Part shown: in pieces, positions 57,911 through 64,000 of the stretch
How positions within the stretch are numbered: position 1 is the stretch's first letter
How the letters are laid out: each line of letters begins with the position of its first letter
DNA from: an uncultured Verrucomicrobiales bacterium
GTDB taxonomy: Bacteria > Verrucomicrobiota > Verrucomicrobiia > Verrucomicrobiales > Akkermansiaceae
Reading direction: 5' to 3'
NCBI GenBank assembly: GCA_905478925.1
Contig: CAJQKQ010000044.1
Location: 62,001 to 126,000, forward strand
Length of the DNA: 64,000 nt
The notes under the pieces: generated by a model
The model's database searches: none
Told to the model about the DNA's origin: nothing
The model's input: the letters and a program-made list of their open reading frames with translations, nothing else
Made by a program: the position numbers and the translations under genes

Positions 57911-57938
57911 ACTTAGATAAGTAGATCCTTATCTAAGT
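57911..57938. promoter_or_regulatory. Probable ArsR operator
   Basis: Perfect 11-bp arms ACTTAGATAAG (57911-57921) and CTTATCTAAGT (57928-57938) with a 6-base spacer, five bases before the arsR start codon. Position and symmetry fit an ArsR/SmtB dimer site covering the ribosome-binding region and promoter. Confidence 0.7.
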
Positions 57939-58035
57939 GCAAGATTAAATAAATTCCAGCCTTCGAATCCGGATTACCCAAAAAAGGAATATGGAAGCAC
58001 AATGGTAGAGCCGCGGAGATGGACGAACTGGAAAT

Positions 58036-58158
58036 TTAGATATTTCGCCACATGCGGAAGTTTGAGGGTTTGAGTTCCGTGCGCATGAGCTTGATCACCT
58101 CGGCTTCGGAGAGGCCGGTTTTCTCGCGAATTGCATCGAAATAGATGATAGGTGGCAA
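58036..58158 (-). pseudogene. DUF2805 (TIGR03643-like) protein remnant
   Basis: This short frame reads YFDAIREKTGLSEAEVIKLM followed by RTELKPSNFRMWRNI and a stop. It matches the helix-turn-helix-like C-terminal part of DUF2805 proteins, normally about 80-90 residues with ...SFRLWRKRV...GR at the end. Both the N-terminal part (MAWEDRTPFEAI in the family) and the last residues are missing, and only a TTG (58158) could start it. It is probably a decayed gene. Confidence 0.55.
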
Positions 58159-58197
58159 TAAATGTTTGGCATCCGGTTTTTCCTGTAGTGGAAAGAG

Positions 58198-59508
58198 ATG
58201 GCGCTTCCCAGGCGGCGGGCTATTTTCGCCGTGATGTTACCGGAGATCCTGACGAATGTGCCTGGAGAAAAATCCCTGGAATGGGGGAGCAGGCTAGGGC
58301 AAGTGGAGTGCCGGAACACGACGTATCTCGGGGATGACTGGCCGGTTTTCTGGGAAAAGGCGGAGGGCGTGAACGTATGGGATGTGGATGGCAACCGGTA
58401 TCTCGATATGACGAGCGGCTTCGGGGTGGCGGGGCTGGGATACGGGTTCACCGGGGATGCCTTGCGGGAACAGAGCGCTTCCCTGATGCACGCGATGGGG
58501 GATGTGCATCCGGCGCGGGTGAAGGTGGAGCTTTGCGAGGCGCTATCGAAGATGACTTTCGAGAAATGGGAAGGGAAGAAGGGCAAGTGCCTGTTTGGAA
58601 ATTCAGGGTTCGAGGCGGTTGAGGCGGCGCTCAAGACGGCGGTGATTGCCACGGGGCGGAGCGGGATCCTTTCGTTCGAGGGTGGATATCACGGGCTTGG
58701 ATACGGGGCTTTGCTCGGGCAGGGGATAGCCTGGTTCCGGGAGCCCTTCGAGGGGCAGATGGCCAAGGTCACGCAGCGGCTGGATTACCCGAGGACCCTG
58801 GCTGATCTGGGAGTTTTCCGTGATGAACTCTGGAAAATCGATGGCTCGGGGATCGGAGCGGTGTTGGTGGAGCCGATCCAGGGGCGGGGCGGGATCGTGG
58901 TTCCGCCGGAGGGTTTCCTTGATGAGTTACGGAAATGGTGCGACTCGGTTGGCGCTCTGCTGGTTTTCGATGAGATCTACACCGGCTTTTGGAGGACGGG
59001 GAAAATGTTCGGCTGCGAGTGGGAGGGCGTCGTGCCGGATCTGATCTGTCTGGGAAAAGCGCTAAGCGGGGGATTCCCGATTTCCGTCTGTGTGGGGCGC
59101 GCGGAGGTGATGGATCGCTGGCCTGCCAGCGAGGGAGAGGCGCTGCACACCAGTACATTTTTGGGTAACCCGATGGGTTGCGCGATGGCTCTTGAGGCAA
59201 TTCGACGTTACCGGGAGCCTGGGACGGAAGCCATGGTGGTTGCGGCATCGGAATGCCTTGGGGAAGCTCTCTCCGCCCTTGCGGATCTCGGTTGCGTAAG
59301 GGGAATCCGAGGGAGGGGGTTGATGTTGGGGGTGGAGACAGACAGTGGGGATCGCGCCCTCGACGCTGTCAAAGGGTTGCTGCGGGACGGGATCATCGCG
59401 CTGCCCGACGGGCCGGCCGGTGATGTTGTCGCGCTGACTCCGCCGTATTCCGTTTCCGCAGGGGAAATCGCTTTTGCGGTCAATCACCTGAGTGAAAGGC
59501 TGGAATAG
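58198..59508 (+). CDS. Class-III PLP-dependent aminotransferase
   Basis: Start ATG 58198, with ATG 58234 as alternative. The 436-residue product has the class III features: VWDVDGNRYLDMTSGFGVAG, FGNSGFEAVEAALKTAVIAT, SFEGGYHGLGYGALL, LLVFDEIYTGFWRTGKMF (PLP-contact Asp) and the Schiff-base Lys287 in CLGKALSGGFPIS. The family includes 4-aminobutyrate, acetylornithine and glutamate-1-semialdehyde enzymes; the substrate cannot be told. No pathway neighbour helps. Confidence 0.9.
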   Translation: MALPRRRAIFAVMLPEILTNVPGEKSLEWGSRLGQVECRNTTYLGDDWPVFWEKAEGVNVWDVDGNRYLDMTSGFGVAGLGYGFTGDALREQSASLMHAMGDVHPARVKVELCEALSKMTFEKWEGKKGKCLFGNSGFEAVEAALKTAVIATGRSGILSFEGGYHGLGYGALLGQGIAWFREPFEGQMAKVTQRLDYPRTLADLGVFRDELWKIDGSGIGAVLVEPIQGRGGIVVPPEGFLDELRKWCDSVGALLVFDEIYTGFWRTGKMFGCEWEGVVPDLICLGKALSGGFPISVCVGRAEVMDRWPASEGEALHTSTFLGNPMGCAMALEAIRRYREPGTEAMVVAASECLGEALSALADLGCVRGIRGRGLMLGVETDSGDRALDAVKGLLRDGIIALPDGPAGDVVALTPPYSVSAGEIAFAVNHLSERLE

Positions 59509-59578
59509 CCAGCCTTCGCCGCTTGCCCTACCTGCCCGTATCGTCTAGCTAATAGCGAACTTCCGACCAGATTCGCTC

Positions 59579-61786
59579 TTGTTACACCTCAATCCCACCC
59601 CGCTGACCCTCTGGCTAGGCATCGTTGCCCTGCTGGGTGTGGCGTTGCTCTGCGTTCTCTCTTGGAAGCGCAGCCCGCATCCCGGGAGGACGGCGGCGCT
59701 TGAGGTCCTGAGGTTTTTCATCGCCGCACTGGTGGTGATCCTGCTCTGGCAGCCGGAGTGGCGGACGGTCATCCATCCCACCACCAAGCCGAAAATCGCC
59801 ATTCTTTGGGATGATTCTGGATCCATGAAAACCCTGGATGCCGAGCTGCCGGATGTCCTTTCCGGGAATGGCAAAGCGGGGGAAATCATCGCCCGCGGCG
59901 AGTGGGTGGAGAAAGCCCTGGCTTCCGAGTTGTGGACGCCGTTGCGCTCCGACGGCGCGAACGATCTGTTCACCAAGCCCTTCGCCGGCCCTGCGGAAAG
60001 CGGATCCAACGGCAGCGATCTCAGCACGCCGCTCGATGAGCTGTTGCAGAAGGAAAACAACCTCCGCGCCGTGGTCATGCTCAGCGACGGGGATTTCAAC
60101 CTCGGCCAGCCACCCGTCGGTGTGGCGCAGAAATTCCGTTTGCGCGGGGTGCCGATCTTCACCATCCCGGTCGGTAGCGAAACGCGGTTGCCAGATCTCG
60201 ATCTCCTCACGGTCACCGCGCCGACCTACGGGATCGTCGGCGAGAACGTGCAGATCCCCTTCACGATCCGCTCCTCGCTGGATCGGCAGGTGCGCACCAT
60301 CGTCCGCCTGCGGGACGAATCCGGCCGTGAGCGGACCAAGAATATCATCCTGCCGCCGAACGCGGAAACCTATGACTCCATCCTATGGCGCCTGGAAAAG
60401 GAAGGCTCCTCGACGCTCACGCTTTCGGTCCCGGTCGAGGATGGCGAACTGGTTTCCGCCAATAACGCTCGGAAATTCACCATCGCCGGGCGCCCGGAGA
60501 AAATACGTGTGCTGGTCGTGGAGACCCTGCCGCGCTGGGAATACCGGTTCCTGAGGAATGCGCTGTCGCGGGATCCGGGAGTCGATCTTTCCTGCCTGTT
60601 GATGCGCCCCGAACTGGGCATTTCCGAAGGGATCGATTACATCCCGGAGTTTCCGAAAACCCTTGAGGAGCTTTCCAAGTTTGATGTTATTTTTCTCGGC
60701 GATGTCGGTGTCGGTCCGAACCAGCTCACGGCGGAGCAGTGTGCGCAGATCCGCGGGCTTGTGGAAAACCAAGCTTCGGGCGTCGTTTTTCTTCCGGGGC
60801 CGCTGGGCAACCAGTTCACCCTGCTCGACACCGAGCTTTCGGATCTGTTGCCGGTGACCCTTGACGACAAGAACAAGGAAGGGCTCCCGGAAAACCTCGC
60901 CACGCCACTGAACCTCACCACCGAAGGGCGTGCCTCGCTGCTCACTATGCTGGGCGATTCCGAGGAGGAGAACCCCGAGATCTGGCGGCGCCTTCCCGGA
61001 TTCTACTGGCACGCGCCGGTTGTCCGCGCCAAGGGCGGCACGGAAGTCCTCGCCGTCCACGCGAACCGCCGCGGCCCCTACGGCCCGATCCCGCTGCTTG
61101 TTACGAAAGCGGCCGGCAGCGGCAAAGTCCTTTTCATGGGCATCGATTCCGCATGGCGCTGGCGTCGCGGCGTGGAGGATCTCTATCACTACCGTTTCTG
61201 GGGTCAGGTCGCGCGCTGGATGAGCTACCAGCGAAATATGGCGGCCGGCCAGCGGGTGCGGATGTTTTTCACCCCCGAGCGACCCGAGCCTGGCACGACC
61301 GTGACGCTCAACGCCAACGGCTTCGACGCGAACGGTGCGCCCCTCAAGGAGGGCTCCATCGTGGTGGACATCACTGACCCCGACGGGAAAACGAAGCGCA
61401 TCGAACTCCAGAAGAACGATTCCGAATGGGGCTCGTTCAGCGGGCGGTTTCGGGTCGATCTGCCGGGTGCCTGGAAGCTTCGAGCTGCCGCCTCGGGAGC
61501 CGCCGATCTCCCCACCGAGACCACGATCCTCGCCCAAGGCGTGGATATCGAGAAAACCGGCCAGCCTGCCCGGCCAGGGGTGCTTGAGGAGATTTCTAGG
61601 GTTTCGCGCGGCCGCAGCATCCTTCCAAACCAGCTCCCAGATCTCATCAAGGAAATCGACGCCCTCCCCGAGCCACGGCCGCTGGAGAACCGCATCCCGC
61701 TCTGGTCCCACTGGGCGACCCTCGCCGTCATGGTTTTCCTGCTCGCCCTGTTCTGGGTTGGCCGGAAGCTCAACGGGGCGTTCTGA
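59579..61786 (+). CDS. VWA-domain membrane protein (glutamine-amidotransferase-like segment)
   Basis: Start TTG 59579. The 735-residue product has two N-terminal membrane helices (about 10-30, 42-57), a von Willebrand factor A-like domain beginning IAILWDDSGSMKT (MIDAS Asp78, Ser80, Ser82; later VVMLSDGDFNLGQPPV), a class-I amidotransferase-like domain (about 305-520, RVLVVETLPRWEYRFLRNAL to LLVTKAAGSGKVLFMGIDSA) and a C-terminal helix (WATLAVMVFLLALFW). Such proteins are common in Verrucomicrobia and Planctomycetes, often near MoxR ATPases; none is seen here. Function unknown. Confidence 0.86.
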   Translation: MLHLNPTPLTLWLGIVALLGVALLCVLSWKRSPHPGRTAALEVLRFFIAALVVILLWQPEWRTVIHPTTKPKIAILWDDSGSMKTLDAELPDVLSGNGKAGEIIARGEWVEKALASELWTPLRSDGANDLFTKPFAGPAESGSNGSDLSTPLDELLQKENNLRAVVMLSDGDFNLGQPPVGVAQKFRLRGVPIFTIPVGSETRLPDLDLLTVTAPTYGIVGENVQIPFTIRSSLDRQVRTIVRLRDESGRERTKNIILPPNAETYDSILWRLEKEGSSTLTLSVPVEDGELVSANNARKFTIAGRPEKIRVLVVETLPRWEYRFLRNALSRDPGVDLSCLLMRPELGISEGIDYIPEFPKTLEELSKFDVIFLGDVGVGPNQLTAEQCAQIRGLVENQASGVVFLPGPLGNQFTLLDTELSDLLPVTLDDKNKEGLPENLATPLNLTTEGRASLLTMLGDSEEENPEIWRRLPGFYWHAPVVRAKGGTEVLAVHANRRGPYGPIPLLVTKAAGSGKVLFMGIDSAWRWRRGVEDLYHYRFWGQVARWMSYQRNMAAGQRVRMFFTPERPEPGTTVTLNANGFDANGAPLKEGSIVVDITDPDGKTKRIELQKNDSEWGSFSGRFRVDLPGAWKLRAAASGAADLPTETTILAQGVDIEKTGQPARPGVLEEISRVSRGRSILPNQLPDLIKEIDALPEPRPLENRIPLWSHWATLAVMVFLLALFWVGRKLNGAF

Positions 61787-61830
61787 TCCCGGCACCCGCA
61801 TGCCCTGCCTTGGAAATTGACAGCGGGGCT

Positions 61831-61849
61831 TGTAAAACGTAGTTTTACA
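61831..61849. promoter_or_regulatory. Probable autoregulatory operator of the AbrB/Doc pair
   Basis: The perfect palindrome TGTAAAAC-GTA-GTTTTACA sits two bases before the antitoxin ATG. A TTGACA hexamer at 61817-61822 gives a possible -35 element, placing the palindrome over the -10 region. Confidence 0.65.
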
Positions 61850-61851
61850 TC

Positions 61852-62085
61852 ATGATCAAGACTATCACCAAAGTCGGGAACTCGCAGGGGATCATCTTCG
61901 ACAACGCGATCATGCAGCTCGCCAGGCTCAAGGTGGGTGACGAGGTCAACGTCGAGATTCATCCCAACAGCGGCGCGATCACGATCATGCCCAGTAAGGC
62001 GGCGGTGATCGACCCTGAGAAAGCGGGTGCCGCGGCCAAGCGCCTTATCGGCAAGAATAACGAGCTTTTCAGGAGGCTTTCGTGA
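61852..62085 (+). CDS. AbrB/MazE-type antitoxin
   Basis: The 77-residue product opens MIKTITKVGNSQGIIFDNAI with the swapped-hairpin AbrB fold, followed by LKVGDEVNVEIHPNSGAITI. The C-terminal tail (AAKRLIGKNNELFRRLS) would neutralise the toxin. It overlaps the Doc gene as GTGA, giving a tight antitoxin-toxin operon, and has a palindromic operator directly upstream. Confidence 0.9.
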   Translation: MIKTITKVGNSQGIIFDNAIMQLARLKVGDEVNVEIHPNSGAITIMPSKAAVIDPEKAGAAAKRLIGKNNELFRRLS

Positions 62086-62477
62086 GCGATTCCCTGAAAC
62101 ATCCTTCGGTCGATGCGGTTATCGCAATCCATGCCGAAGTCCTCGCAGCGCATGGTGGCGGCACCGGAATGTGCTCGCGGGAACTGCTGGAATCGGCTGT
62201 TGCAGCTCCGCAGGCGACCATGATGGGTGCGCCGCTCATCAGCGATCCCATCGCGATCGCAGCCGCGTATCTCTATTACCTGTGCAGCAACCACCCTTTT
62301 GTGGATGGGAACAAGCGTGTGGCGTTGGCTACCTGCCTGGTTTTTCTAAGTGAGAACGATTTATTGGAAAACGAGGAACTGGATGCGGACGACTGGGAAA
62401 ACCTCACGCTCTCCGTCGCCGCTAGCCTTTTGACGCGTGACCAGATCACCGAAACGCTGCGGAAACTGCTCGATTGA
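62082..62477 (+). CDS. doc: Doc-family death-on-curing toxin (Fic fold)
   Basis: GTG 62082 overlaps the antitoxin stop. The 131-residue product carries the Fic/Doc motif HPFVDGNKR (71-79), with catalytic His71, Asp75 and Lys78/Arg79 as in phage P1 Doc, which phosphorylates EF-Tu; the K in GNKR marks Doc rather than AMPylating Fic (GNGR). The module looks intact. It is notable that the next gene, typA, is another translation GTPase, but no link is claimed. Confidence 0.92.
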   Translation: MSDSLKHPSVDAVIAIHAEVLAAHGGGTGMCSRELLESAVAAPQATMMGAPLISDPIAIAAAYLYYLCSNHPFVDGNKRVALATCLVFLSENDLLENEELDADDWENLTLSVAASLLTRDQITETLRKLLD

Positions 62478-62571
62478 GCGTCTTTCGCCCAGAGTTTCGC
62501 ATTCCCGCCTTGCCATTGCGGGGAAAATCGTCCATAGCCCCGCGCCCAAAGCCGCCAACCGCCTTTTATAT

Positions 62572-64000
62572 ATGTCACTCAAGATCCGCAACCTCGCCAT
62601 CATCGCCCACGTTGACCATGGCAAAACCACCCTCGTCGACCAACTCCTGCAAGCCGGTGGCACATACCGTGACAACCAAGCCACCCAAGAGCGTGCGATG
62701 GACTCGATGGATCTTGAGAGGGAAAAAGGCATCACCATTAAGGCGAAGAACACCGCGATTCTCTGGGAGGGCTACACGATCAACATCGTCGATACCCCGG
62801 GTCACGCTGACTTCGGTGCCGAGGTGGAGCGGGTTATGAAAATGGTGGACGGCGTCCTCCTCGTCGTTGATGCGGCAGGTGGCCCGCAGGCGCAGACACG
62901 TTTCGTGCTCCGCAAGGCGCTCCAGGAAGGCCTCAAGCCCATCGTCGTGGTCAACAAGGTGGACCGTCCGCTTTCCAATCCCCTGAAAGTCCACGACCAG
63001 GTGCTGGAGCTTTTCCTCGATCTCGATGCCACCGAAGATCAGTTCGAGGCGCCCTTCTCCTACGGCTCCGCCCGTGACGGCTACTTCATGGATCATCCGG
63101 ATGATGAGCGTAAGGACTGCATCCCGCTCCTCAAAAAGATCGTTGAGTTCATCCCCGAGCCGACAGCCGATCCGGAATCGCCTTTCCTCATGCTGGTCTC
63201 CAACATCGAGTGGGACAGCTTCGTCGGTCGTGTGGCGGTCGGCAAGGTTCTCGGCGGCGCCGTGAAAAAGGGCGATACGATCTGGCTTCACCGCAAGGAC
63301 GGCACCAAGCAGCAGTCCAAGGTCATGAAAACCTTCACCTACTCCGGTCTCGCTACAGAGGATTCGGAAGGCTGCGGCGCGGGTGGCATCGTCGGCATCG
63401 CGGCCGGCATCGAGGACATCGACATCGGCGAAACTCTCGCCGCCACCAAAGAGCAGGAAGCCCTGCCTTTCGTGGCAATCGATCCACCGACCATTTCCAT
63501 GGAATTCTCCATCAATGACGGTCCGCTGGCAGGCAAGGAAGGCAAGCACGTTACTTCCCGCGCCATCCGCGAGCGGCTGATGCACGAGCTAAAGACCAAT
63601 GTCTCGCTTCAGGTCGAGGACACGGACCAAGCCGGTATTTTCAACGTCTCCGCACGTGGCGCGATGCAGATCGCCGTGCTCGTCGAGCAGATGCGCCGCG
63701 AAGGCTTTGAGGTCTGCGTTTCCCGTCCGACCGTAATTTATCGTCGCGATGAAAAGGACAAGCTCCTCGAACCGTTCGAGACCCTCTACATCGAGTCGCC
63801 GGGCGAATACACCCAGGGCATCCTGAAATCCCTCATCAACCGCAAGGGCATGATGGAGAACATGGAAACCGAGCCTTCCGGCGAAACGCTCATCACCGCG
63901 CTCATCCCGACCCGCGGCCTGATCGGCTTCGAAACGGAGATCGTCAACCTCACCTCCGGCCACGGCATCATGTCCCACCTCTTCCGTGAGTATGGCCCGC
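62572..64000 (+). CDS. typA: Ribosome-associated GTPase TypA/BipA, 3' end outside the window
   Basis: ATG 62572 begins [21 protein letters not shown]1 AHVDHGKT (12-19), switch [11 protein letters not shown] (74-82) and G4 NKVDRP (128-133) are present, followed by EF-G-like domains II-V up to the window end (476 residues visible; family about 600). TypA assists 50S subunit assembly and stress or cold growth. Last visible region [20 protein letters not shown] is its conserved C-terminal part. Confidence 0.97.
   Translation, partial: MSLKIRNLAIIAHVDHGKTTLVDQLLQAGGTYRDNQATQERAMDSMDLEREKGITIKAKNTAILWEGYTINIVDTPGHADFGAEVERVMKMVDGVLLVVDAAGGPQAQTRFVLRKALQEGLKPIVVVNKVDRPLSNPLKVHDQVLELFLDLDATEDQFEAPFSYGSARDGYFMDHPDDERKDCIPLLKKIVEFIPEPTADPESPFLMLVSNIEWDSFVGRVAVGKVLGGAVKKGDTIWLHRKDGTKQQSKVMKTFTYSGLATEDSEGCGAGGIVGIAAGIEDIDIGETLAATKEQEALPFVAIDPPTISMEFSINDGPLAGKEGKHVTSRAIRERLMHELKTNVSLQVEDTDQAGIFNVSARGAMQIAVLVEQMRREGFEVCVSRPTVIYRRDEKDKLLEPFETLYIESPGEYTQGILKSLINRKGMMENMETEPSGETLITALIPTRGLIGFETEIVNLTSGHGIMSHLFREYGP

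Noticed and set aside
60383..61801. 472-codon minus-strand open frame antisense to the VWA protein
   Set aside because: Shadow frame, rich in R, G and H, without motifs.
62575..63585. 336-codon minus-strand frame antisense to typA
   Set aside because: TypA is certain on the plus strand.

Overview
The window looks like a chromosome segment of a G+C-rich Gram-negative bacterium of the Verrucomicrobiota, probably Verrucomicrobiales (Luteolibacter/Haloferula-like). This is inferred from a DUF1800/DUF1501 secreted pair, a very large PVC-type protein with a C-terminal haem c motif, a full set of lipopolysaccharide genes, and many short interspersed repeats. No rRNA, tRNA, CRISPR array, phage or complete insertion sequence was seen. 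About 58 coding regions are supported; two are cut by the window edges (a GlsB-like gene at the start, typA at the end).

Layout. 1-1000: a GlsB-like membrane protein end and a TPR protein. 1052-8863: a tightly coupled leftward operon for fatty-acyl modification (two cyclopropane-fatty-acid-synthase-like methyltransferases, DUF1295, DUF2062, DUF1365, an FAD oxidoreductase, an acyl-CoA desaturase, an NTF2-like lipoprotein and DoxX), preceded by an alpha/beta hydrolase without a clear N-terminus. 9601-13453: a YcaQ-like gene remnant, tcdA, pdxA and an MFS transporter. 13539-18863: a secreted DUF1800/CHRD protein, a Tat-exported DUF1501 protein and a small GspG-like tail protein. 19031-34127: envelope glycan and lipid A genes (several glycosyltransferases, an epimerase, a sulfotransferase, a methyltransferase, two YrbL-like kinases, an LpxL-type acyltransferase, a heptosyltransferase and an MsbA-like flippase). 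34167-38357: sucB and sucA. 38513-47653: an ABC ATPase without partner, a KefB/C-like antiporter, the PVC haem protein and a SWIM-SNF2 helicase. 47670-53472: a thioredoxin-like lipoprotein, pyroglutamyl peptidase, a degenerate GalU-like protein and an unusual fucokinase-like/UDPGP fusion. 53393-57905: a decaying parDE module, priA, and arsR with an ACR3 arsenite pump. 58036-64000: a DUF2805 remnant, an aminotransferase, a VWA membrane protein, an AbrB/Doc toxin-antitoxin pair and typA.

The most interesting items are: (i) the GHMP-kinase/UDPGP fusion, whose domain order is the reverse of Bacteroides FKP; (ii) the fatty-acyl operon, which resembles branched or furan fatty-acid systems; (iii) repeat families that have entered coding sequences (the CFA synthase C-terminus plus the DUF2062 start codon, a PriA insertion, the SucB linker); (iv) a SucB with two lipoyl domains and no visible E3-binding domain; (v) two apparent deletion or decay scars (hydrolase/YcaQ and ParDE); and (vi) a 200-bp MITE-like element.
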